From an uncultured Oribacterium sp. (GTDB lineage Bacteria > Bacillota > Clostridia > Lachnospirales > Lachnospiraceae), in assembly GCA_902485915.1 (NCBI GenBank), contig CABTMH010000010.1, positions 1-20,056 of the forward strand: DNA of 20,056 bases, read 5' to 3'. The translations under genes and the position numbers were made by a program. Under the pieces are notes generated by a model. The model was given only the letters and a program-made list of their open reading frames with translations, was not told where the DNA came from and did no database searches. Shown here piece by piece: positions 1 through 6,238 of the stretch; the first letter of the stretch is position 1, and every line of letters begins with the position of its first letter.

Positions 1-267
1 CAGGGTAAGAAGTACTTCTCCGTAGCATCTGGCGGAGGAACCGGACGTACACTTCACCCGGATAACATGGCAGCAGGTCCTGCTTCCTATGGTATGACCG
101 ATACACTCGGCCGTATGCACAGTGATGCACAGTTCGCTGGATCCTCTTCTGTACCTGCACACGTAGAGATGATGGGTCTGATCGGCATGGGCAACAACCC
201 TATGGTTGGCGCTACTGTATCCGTCGCCGTAGCTGTTGCTGAGGCTGCAAAGGCTGGTAAGTTCTAA
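1..267 (+). CDS. GGGtGRT-family protein, C-terminal part (5' end outside window)
   Basis: The open frame runs from base 1 to the TAA at 265-267 with no start inside the window, so only the last 88 residues are seen. The fragment holds the motif SGGGTGRTLHPDNMAAGP, which gives the GGGtGRT family (Pfam) its name. It is followed by a Gly/Met/Ala-rich C-terminus (GLIGMGNNPMVGATVSVAVA). The biochemical role of the family is unknown to me, and full-length members are roughly 330 residues. Codon use (GCT, TCT, CCT, GTA) differs from the more GC-rich-codon genes downstream, which suggests high expression. A strong intrinsic terminator follows 28 bases after the stop, so this gene ends its transcription unit. 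The family call is firm; any function would be a guess. Confidence 0.8.
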   Translation, partial: QGKKYFSVASGGGTGRTLHPDNMAAGPASYGMTDTLGRMHSDAQFAGSSSVPAHVEMMGLIGMGNNPMVGATVSVAVAVAEAAKAGKF

Positions 268-295
268 GGAATTTCAAGGCTTTTAAGAGAAATTA

Positions 296-330
296 AGAGG
301 GATTCGCGATTTGCGAGTCCCTCTATTTTT
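296..330 (+). terminator. Rho-independent terminator of the GGGtGRT gene
   Basis: A 12-bp stem (296-307 with 313-324, one G-T wobble) encloses a 5-nt loop and is followed by ATTTTT. It sits 28 bases after the stop codon. Confidence 0.92.
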
Positions 331-441
331 ATGCTCAATTTTGCTTATTTTTCGGTTTTGTCACCCTACTGTCAACATTTTTTCGGTTTCAGGTCCGTCG
401 CTGGATTTTTGAACCTGAATCGAGCGGAGATGTTCGATTTG

Positions 442-450
442 TGGTAAAAT
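442..450 (+). promoter_or_regulatory. Extended -10 promoter candidate for cls
   Basis: TGGTAAAAT has the TG-N extension at 442-443 and a near-consensus -10 hexamer TAAAAT at 445-450, about 40 bases before the start codon. No good -35 box lies 17 bases upstream, as expected for an extended -10 promoter. A 7-bp inverted repeat (TTCAGGT at 388-394, ACCTGAA at 413-419) lies upstream and could be a regulator site. Confidence 0.45.
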
Positions 451-490
451 GAAAAAGGTTTTGTTTTGAATGTTGAAAGGATGTGAATAT

Positions 491-2065
491 ATGGCGGATT
501 TCAGCACCGAAGAGGGAAAGGCAGCGAATAAAAACGGTGTATTGCGGGCGTTTTTCGTCGGGCTGGCACTGATCATCCAGATTCTTCTGATCATCTCCTT
601 TTTTACGGGACTGAGCCAGTACGCGGAGTGGGTACAGAATGTGACGGATGTAATAGCACTGGTCATGGTGCTCGTCATCTACGGGCAGCATAAGACGAGC
701 TCGATGAAGATGCCGTGGATCATCCTCATCATGGCGTTTCCGATGTTCGGTATCGTACTGTACTTCCTCATCGGTCTCGATGTGTCGACGCGGAAGATGC
801 GGGAGCGCTACCAGGAAATTGATCATGTACTGTTCCCGGCGCTGAGGGATAGTGCGGATCCGGCGGATCTGAGCGCACTGAAAAAGGAGAATCCGGCAGC
901 GGCCTCCATCGCACAGTATCTTCAGGATTTTGCTTTCTATCCGGTCTACCGGAACACGGATGTCGAGTATTATGATGACGCCGCGAAGGGACTGGAGGCG
1001 CAGCTTCGCGACCTTCGGAAGGCAGAGCAGTTCATCTTCATGGAGTACCACGCCATCGAGGATAAGGAATCCTGGCGGCGTATCGAGGAGGTGCTCGTCG
1101 AGCGTGTGAAGGCCGGCGTCCATGTGCGTGTGTTTTATGATGATATGGGTTCCATCGGCTTCATCACGACGGATTTCGTGAAGAAGATGGAGCGACTCGG
1201 GATTCACTGTCGTGTATTTAATCCGTTCGCACCCGGCGCAAACATCTTCCTGAATTACCGTGATCACCGGAAAATCACCGTCATCGATAACCGTGTCGGC
1301 TTCACCGGCGGCTATAATCTCGCCAATGAGTATTTCAATGTGACACATCCGTATGGGCAGTGGAAGGACAGCGGTATTCGCATCGAAGGGCCGGCGGTAC
1401 AGAGCATGACCCTCACCTTCCTCGAGATGTGGAACGCTGTCCGCGCGACGGACTGGGATGACCCGGATGCCCTTCGTTTCCTGAAGAGCTATCACTATAC
1501 GGCGAAGGAGCCGACCGGCTTCGTCCAGCCGTATGCCGACAGTCCGATGGATGACGAGCAGGTCGGGGAGAATGTCTACATCAGTATGGCGAACAAAGCA
1601 GAGAAGTACTGCTACTTCATCACACCGTACCTGATCATCACGGATGAGATGACGCATGCGCTCGGTCTCGCGGCGAAGCGAGGTGTCGATGTACGCATCA
1701 TCACGCCGGGCATCCCGGATAAGCGGATGGTCTACGGTGTGACCCGCTCCTTCTATAACGGCCTCGTGCGAAATGGTGTCCGCATCTTCGAGTGGACGCC
1801 GGGCTTCTGTCATGCGAAGATGAGCGTAGCCGATGACCGGATGGCGACCTGTGGTACCATCAACCTCGATTACCGTTCACTGTATCACCACTTCGAGAAC
1901 GGTTGCTTCCTAGCGGACTGTCCGGCGGTACAGGAGATCAGGGCAGACTTCGACCGTACGTTTAAGGAGTGCCGCGAGGTGACGGATGAGTATCGCATCG
2001 GCCGCCGGGGTACCGGTAAGCGACTGTGGCAGCTCTTCCTTCGTCTCTTTGCAGAGCTGATGTGA
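491..2065 (+). CDS. cls: Cardiolipin synthase (phospholipase D superfamily)
   Basis: Makes cardiolipin by joining two phosphatidylglycerol molecules at the cytoplasmic membrane. It is 524 residues long, a little above the usual ~480-510. The N-terminus has hydrophobic segments at about 18-39, 49-64 and 75-95. Two catalytic HKD motifs follow, HxKxxxxD at H259-K261-D266 and H441-K443-D448, each with the downstream Gly/Asn signature (TGGYNLANEYF; GTINLDYRSL). I start at the ATG at 491 because an AAAGGATGTGA ribosome site precedes it and the membrane segment follows directly. An ATG seven codons upstream (470) lacks a site. The gene stands alone, with its own promoter candidate and a terminator right behind. 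Membership is certain; assignment to Cls among PLD-family synthases rests on the membrane anchor plus two HKD motifs. Confidence 0.93.
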   Translation: MADFSTEEGKAANKNGVLRAFFVGLALIIQILLIISFFTGLSQYAEWVQNVTDVIALVMVLVIYGQHKTSSMKMPWIILIMAFPMFGIVLYFLIGLDVSTRKMRERYQEIDHVLFPALRDSADPADLSALKKENPAAASIAQYLQDFAFYPVYRNTDVEYYDDAAKGLEAQLRDLRKAEQFIFMEYHAIEDKESWRRIEEVLVERVKAGVHVRVFYDDMGSIGFITTDFVKKMERLGIHCRVFNPFAPGANIFLNYRDHRKITVIDNRVGFTGGYNLANEYFNVTHPYGQWKDSGIRIEGPAVQSMTLTFLEMWNAVRATDWDDPDALRFLKSYHYTAKEPTGFVQPYADSPMDDEQVGENVYISMANKAEKYCYFITPYLIITDEMTHALGLAAKRGVDVRIITPGIPDKRMVYGVTRSFYNGLVRNGVRIFEWTPGFCHAKMSVADDRMATCGTINLDYRSLYHHFENGCFLADCPAVQEIRADFDRTFKECREVTDEYRIGRRGTGKRLWQLFLRLFAELM

Positions 2066-2073
2066 TACGTTTC

Positions 2074-2101
2074 AGAGCTTTGTCTACGACAAAGCTCTTT
2101 T
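2074..2101 (+). terminator. Rho-independent terminator of cls
   Basis: An 11-bp perfect stem (2074-2084 with 2088-2098), a 3-nt loop and a TTTT tail, starting nine bases after the cls stop codon. Confidence 0.9.
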
Positions 2102-2180
2102 CATGTGTAGAGGAGTGTGCTATCCTTGGAAAACGCTCGTTTCAGAAGAGCGATGTACGGAAGCATGGAGAACAGGATAT

Positions 2181-2780
2181 ATGGGGATTTCTTTTGTAGT
2201 AAACAGCGTGCTGCTCGGTGTCGGGCTGGCGATGGATGCCTTTTCCGTATCGCTGGCGAACGGGCTCTCGAATCCGAAGATGCCGCGCGCGGAGATGTGC
2301 CGGATCGCCGGCTGCTTCGCGTTCTTCCAGTGGCTCATGCCGATGCTCGGCTGGGTGCTGGTCCACACGATCGTACTGTATTTTCAGGCCTTTCAGAAGC
2401 TGATCCCGTGGATCGCGTTGATTCTTCTCTGCTACATCGGCGGCAGCATGCTGTTGGAGGGCATGCGGAACCCGGAGGGAGAGGAGTTTGATATCGAGGA
2501 GACGGATGCGAAGCTTCCGATCGGGAAGCTGGCGATGCAGGGCGTCGCAACCTCGATCGATGCACTTTCGGTCGGCTTCACGATTTCGGAGTACCAGCTG
2601 ATGGAAGCATTGGCCGCGACCATCCTCATCGCGGTCGTGACCTTCGTGATCTGCATCGGCGGACTCCACATCGGACGCGCGGCCGGCACGAAGCTGAGCG
2701 GAAAGGCGGCCATCCTCGGCGGTGTGATCCTGATCGGCATCGGCATCGAGATTTTCGTCAGCGGTCTGTTTTTCGGATGA
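2181..2780 (+). CDS. mntP: Manganese efflux pump MntP
   Basis: A small multipass membrane protein that exports Mn(II). The 199 residues are about the family length (~180-190). They contain two related halves: the first carries GLAMDAFSVSLANG with Asp19, the second ATSIDALSVGF with Asp127, the membrane-buried acidic residues typical of MntP. Six hydrophobic segments can be traced. The frame is open from 2103, but I choose the ATG at 2181: the preceding 26 residues are polar and unlike the family, the family's membrane start begins here, and GGAG/AGGA lies just upstream. The 80-base gap after the cls terminator is too short for a yybP-ykoY Mn riboswitch and I see none of its conserved elements. 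No promoter is obvious. Confidence 0.92.
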   Translation: MGISFVVNSVLLGVGLAMDAFSVSLANGLSNPKMPRAEMCRIAGCFAFFQWLMPMLGWVLVHTIVLYFQAFQKLIPWIALILLCYIGGSMLLEGMRNPEGEEFDIEETDAKLPIGKLAMQGVATSIDALSVGFTISEYQLMEALAATILIAVVTFVICIGGLHIGRAAGTKLSGKAAILGGVILIGIGIEIFVSGLFFG

Positions 2781-2834
2781 GCTGCTCACCCGCGATATCT
2801 GCCGATCATGACAGAACAGGCGTACGTATGATAA

Positions 2835-2862
2835 CAGCCAGTGGCCTTTCGACCGCTGGCTG
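2835..2862. terminator. Hairpin terminator between convergent mntP and lspA-like genes
   Basis: A 10-bp stem (2835-2844 with 2853-2862, one G-T pair) with an 8-nt loop lies between the two convergent genes. The T-runs on both sides are short (GCTTTGC; TTATC), so termination may be inefficient. Its location suggests it serves both strands. Confidence 0.55.
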
Positions 2863-2910
2863 CTTTGCACAGGCATGCGTGAAGCATACGCGGCGCATGG
2901 CTTCTATGAA

Positions 2911-3438
2911 TCAATCGTCTTTTCCGAAAAGCGAAGCGAGTGCATACAGTGCACCGCCGAGGCAGATCGCGATATCCCCGATGTTTACGATGATCTTTTT
3001 CAGGCTTCCGATGCGGATGTTCAGGTAGTCCGTGACTTCGCCATGCATTCCGCGGTCGAGAACGTTACTGAGCGCACCGCCGATCACGATGGACATGCCG
3101 AGCTTCCGGAGCTTATAGCGCTTCGGGAAGTAGGCGGTCAGATACTGGAGTCCGCCGGCGAGGAAGCCGACCGCGGCCATGGAGCTCAGCTTTACGAACT
3201 CCGGATACTCCTTGAGATGCCCTTTCGAGAAGCCCGGATTATGTGCGCGCATGATCTGCACATAGCCTTTCGTGCCGGGCATCTCCCGAGGGAAGTTCTC
3301 CGCCGGCTCCGTATCGATCGATGTCTTAAACATCTGGTCGATGGAGCAGATGAGGCTCGCGATCGCCGTATAGTGCATGAACTCACCAGAAATCTCCCAG
3401 ATGAGATGCGTGGTCTTCATATTTTTGATCAGTCCCAT
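2911..3438 (-). CDS. lspA: Signal peptidase II (LspA) family protein, divergent
   Basis: Cleaves the signal peptide from diacylglyceryl-prolipoproteins in the cytoplasmic membrane. At 175 residues it is slightly longer than usual (~150-165). The family blocks are present in order: DQxxK at D34-K38, an N-x-G block at N67-G69 (HNPGFSKG), GGALSNVLDRG with catalytic-type Asp128, VTDYLNI, and NIGD with Asp155. The 27-residue spacing of the two Asp equals that of Bacillus-type enzymes. The region between DQxxK and the N-x-G block (39-66) is longer and more charged than usual, and Ser124 replaces the usual Gly. The start at 3438 has a strong AAAGGAGGG site. A ~140-base leader separates it from a promoter inside the 3' end of the upstream regulator gene. 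Peptidase activity is inferred from the conserved aspartates. Confidence 0.82.
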   Translation of the reverse strand: MGLIKNMKTTHLIWEISGEFMHYTAIASLICSIDQMFKTSIDTEPAENFPREMPGTKGYVQIMRAHNPGFSKGHLKEYPEFVKLSSMAAVGFLAGGLQYLTAYFPKRYKLRKLGMSIVIGGALSNVLDRGMHGEVTDYLNIRIGSLKKIIVNIGDIAICLGGALYALASLFGKDD

Positions 3439-3542
3439 GAGGCCCTCCTTTTGTCCTGCTTCTTTTCGAACGCTGCCGACATCGGCTTCGTCTGCAGTGT
3501 CCTGTATTCCTCAGAACGATGATGCATAGATACTGGATATGC

Positions 3543-3573
3543 ACGCAGGCGGTATGCCGATCCATGCCTGCGT
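3543..3573 (-). repeat. 8-bp inverted repeat at the 5' end of the lspA-like leader
   Basis: ACGCAGGC at 3543-3550 and GCCTGCGT at 3566-3573 are perfectly complementary around a 15-nt loop that has a further short ATG/CAT pairing. On the minus-strand transcript the hairpin starts a few bases after the predicted start point (~3580). It could protect the 5' end, bind a regulator, or be a weak terminator for the upstream gene, though no T-run follows. Confidence 0.5.
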
Positions 3574-3586
3574 AGATGCTTTCTAT

Positions 3587-3615
3587 ATTATATCAGTTTT
3601 TTTTGATCCTGACGA
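3587..3615 (-). promoter_or_regulatory. Promoter for the lspA-like gene, inside the 3' end of the MocR gene
   Basis: On the minus strand TCGTCA (3610-3615) and a perfect TATAAT (3587-3592) are separated by 17 bases, the spacer including a run of eight A. The -10 box overlaps the stop codon of the upstream MocR-type gene. Confidence 0.6.
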
Positions 3616-4766
3616 CGTTTCCGGCGTACCCGGTTGATATATCGCTCGAAGGCACCGCTGTTCAGATACTCCGCGAGCACATACTGATCATAGGTCGGAA
3701 CCGTGCAGGAGTAGAAGCTGATCTTCGCCTTCAGCTCCGCCGCCCGCTTCTTCGGAAGCAGCATATAACCGGTTCGGATCGCCGGCGAGATGGTTTTCGT
3801 GAAGGTGTTCATATAGATGACCGTCTCCTCCGGTGCGAGCGAAAAGAGCGTGTCCTCTGATTTCGTCGATGGTGAGAATTCGGAGGCGTAATCATCCTCG
3901 ATGATCATGGCCTGTCGCTGTTTCGCCCAGGAGATGTACTCCTGTCGCTTGCCGGCCGTCGCCGTCACACCGCTCGGATAGGAGTCGAAGGGCGTTACAT
4001 GCAGCACGCCTGCGTCCGAACGCCGGAGCTCGCTCGAGCGAATGCCGTGATGCCCGAGCTTCAGAAGCTCACAGTGCGCACCGTTCGCCTCATACACCCT
4101 CCGTATCTTCTCATAGGAGGGATCCTCCAGTGCATAGACTCGCTCACGTCCGAGCATCTGCACGATCAGACTGTAGAGGTACTCGGATCCGGCCCCCACG
4201 ATGATCTGCGAAACATCGACATGGATGCCCCGGCTCCGCTGCAGGTAGCGCGCGATGCTCTCACGGAAGTAGAGTGTCCCCTCGTTCGGCGAGCGTCGCA
4301 TGCACTCCTCCGCATATTCCGACAGTACACGCCGCATCGTCCGTGCGAAGCCCGCGAAGGAAAGCTCTGCGGCGGCTGCCTCGTACTGATCCGCCGCCGG
4401 TACGCCTTCTGTCTGGGCCAATGCAGAGATCATGCTTCCGCCCGCTGCGTTTTCGGACAGATGGGAAGTGCTGTCTGCTGTCTGACGGCCGTCTGCATTG
4501 TCCGAAGAATCCCCGACGGGGAAGGCGTCCTCCGAGCGGTAGCAGACGAAGTAGCCACTGCGCTCGCGCGCCTCGATGTAGCCCTCGTCGATGAGGAGAT
4601 TATAGGCGTGCTCCACCGTGATGACCGAGGTATCGGTCTCGTCCGCCATCGTCCGCTTCGACGGTACGCGCTCACCGAGCGCATAGGTGCCACTCGTGAT
4701 GTCGTCGCGGAGTGCTTCGTAAATCTTCAGATAGGCTGGTCGTGTCGTTTCTTCTGCTGGTCGCAT
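3588..4766 (-). CDS. MocR/PdxR-type GntR regulator with aminotransferase-like domain, C-terminally short
   Basis: A cytoplasmic transcription regulator that joins a GntR winged helix to a fold-type I aminotransferase-like domain binding pyridoxal phosphate. Residues ~11-78 are the winged helix (RVPSKRTMADE, then AYNLLIDEGYIEARERSGYFV). The large domain has VTPFDSYPSG, IIEDDYASEF and the PLP-lysine block NTFTKTISPAIRTGYMLLP, with Lys324 expected to bind PLP. A linker of ~50 low-complexity residues separates the domains. Only 68 residues follow the lysine, against about 140-160 in typical members of ~470 residues, so the small C-terminal domain is largely missing. The gene ends just after an A8 run, and no other frame continues the family sequence. 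It diverges from mutY, and its own promoter holds symmetric repeats. The regulated genes are not identifiable here. Confidence 0.85.
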   Translation of the reverse strand: MRPAEETTRPAYLKIYEALRDDITSGTYALGERVPSKRTMADETDTSVITVEHAYNLLIDEGYIEARERSGYFVCYRSEDAFPVGDSSDNADGRQTADSTSHLSENAAGGSMISALAQTEGVPAADQYEAAAAELSFAGFARTMRRVLSEYAEECMRRSPNEGTLYFRESIARYLQRSRGIHVDVSQIIVGAGSEYLYSLIVQMLGRERVYALEDPSYEKIRRVYEANGAHCELLKLGHHGIRSSELRRSDAGVLHVTPFDSYPSGVTATAGKRQEYISWAKQRQAMIIEDDYASEFSPSTKSEDTLFSLAPEETVIYMNTFTKTISPAIRTGYMLLPKKRAAELKAKISFYSCTVPTYDQYVLAEYLNSGAFERYINRVRRKRRQDQKKLI

Positions 4767-4784
4767 AATTACTCTTTTCTGATG

Positions 4785-4817
4785 TGAAAATCTATAATCA
4801 GATTATAACATGAAAAT
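4785..4817. promoter_or_regulatory. Candidate operator: palindrome between two direct repeats
   Basis: TATAATC-A-GATTATA (4793-4807) is a perfect 7-bp inverted repeat overlapping the mocR -10 box. It is bracketed by two direct copies of TGAAAAT (4785-4791 and 4811-4817), 26 bases apart. Direct repeats near their own promoter are usual binding sites of MocR-type regulators, so autoregulation is a reasonable inference. Confidence 0.45.
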
Positions 4818-4830
4818 TTAGATGTGCGAA
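4802..4830 (-). promoter_or_regulatory. Promoter of the MocR-type gene
   Basis: On the minus strand TTCGCA (4825-4830), a 17-base spacer and a perfect TATAAT (4802-4807) lie about 36 bases upstream of the start codon at 4766. Confidence 0.65.
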
Positions 4831-4862
4831 ATCGGCTTCAGCATATATACTATAGCTTCAGA

Positions 4863-4932
4863 ACCAACAGGTTGCTGGTCACGCGTCAACTGGATTTGGG
4901 CAGGGGGCCGTGTCGGACAGTAACACCAACAG
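4863..4932. repeat. Perfect 8-bp direct repeats flanking miniature element A
   Basis: ACCAACAG occurs at 4863-4870 and again at 4925-4932, exactly bordering the palindromic element between them. This is what an 8-bp target-site duplication looks like. Confidence 0.8.
4871..4924 (-). mobile_element. Miniature inverted-repeat element, copy A (54 bp, one arm partly deleted)
   Basis: The left end (4871-4886) matches the reverse complement of the right end of copy B at 13 of 16 positions; the right end reads ACAGTAAC as in copy B. The 18-base core GGCAGGGGGCCGTGTCGG (4899-4916) is the exact reverse complement of the core of copy B at 6045-6062. Relative to copy B it is inserted in the opposite direction and has lost about 18 bases of one arm. 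It lies between the mocR/mutY intergenic promoter region and the mutY ribosome site. No coding capacity. Confidence 0.75.
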
Positions 4933-4951
4933 GACATATAGGAATCAAACG

Positions 4952-6010
<1,059 letters not shown>

Positions 6011-6096
6011 GACGCTGGGGCACTGTTCACTCGTCAACTGGATCCCGACACGGCCCCCTGCCTGATCAGTACACGAGTGAACAGTAACGACGCTGG
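6011..6096. repeat. Perfect 8-bp direct repeats flanking miniature element B
   Basis: GACGCTGG occurs at 6011-6018 and at 6089-6096, directly outside the ends of the palindromic element. The repeat differs from that around copy A, as expected of independent insertions. Confidence 0.8.
6019..6088 (+). mobile_element. Miniature inverted-repeat element, copy B (70 bp)
   Basis: A perfect 13-bp inverted repeat (6022-6034, ACTGTTCACTCGT, with 6073-6085) extends outward imperfectly to the ends (GGC at the left, AAC at the right). It also extends inward through ACTG-G-ATC and GATCAGT. The core CCGACACGGCCCCCTGCC (6045-6062) lies in the loop. The whole element could fold as one long hairpin. It starts eight bases after the mutY stop and could act as a weak terminator, but there is no T-run. 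It has no reading frame, so any movement would need a transposase encoded elsewhere. Confidence 0.8.
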
Positions 6097-6127
6097 AACG
6101 GAAAACGCAGGTCTTTTCGCAGAAACC

Positions 6128-6156
6128 TTGCCACCCATACCGCGTTTTGTTATAAT
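6128..6156 (+). promoter_or_regulatory. Promoter of secDF
   Basis: TTGCCA (6128-6133), a 17-base spacer and a perfect TATAAT (6151-6156) form a near-consensus sigma-A promoter. The expected start is near 6163, giving a leader of about 75 bases. Confidence 0.85.
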
Positions 6157-6238
6157 ATCGTTTGCTATTGCCCTCAGGTGAGGTCTCTGTACACGCCCGG
6201 GAGCCGGCAAATTTTATATAATAAAGGAAGATTTTCCA

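Noticed and set aside
389..1813. A 474-codon minus-strand frame over cls, and similar long antisense frames over tgt, pyrB, pyrC, pyrD and pepP.
   Set aside because: Same codon-bias shadow effect; no ribosome sites or family motifs, while the plus-strand genes have complete catalytic motifs.
2102..2180. Possible yybP-ykoY manganese riboswitch before mntP.
   Set aside because: The gap is only about 80 bases and none of the conserved riboswitch segments is present; only a small 5-bp hairpin is seen.
4910..4951. Upstream GTG start for mutY at 4910.
   Set aside because: It falls within the mobile element, has no ribosome site, and would add 14 residues that shift the catalytic residues from their usual numbers.
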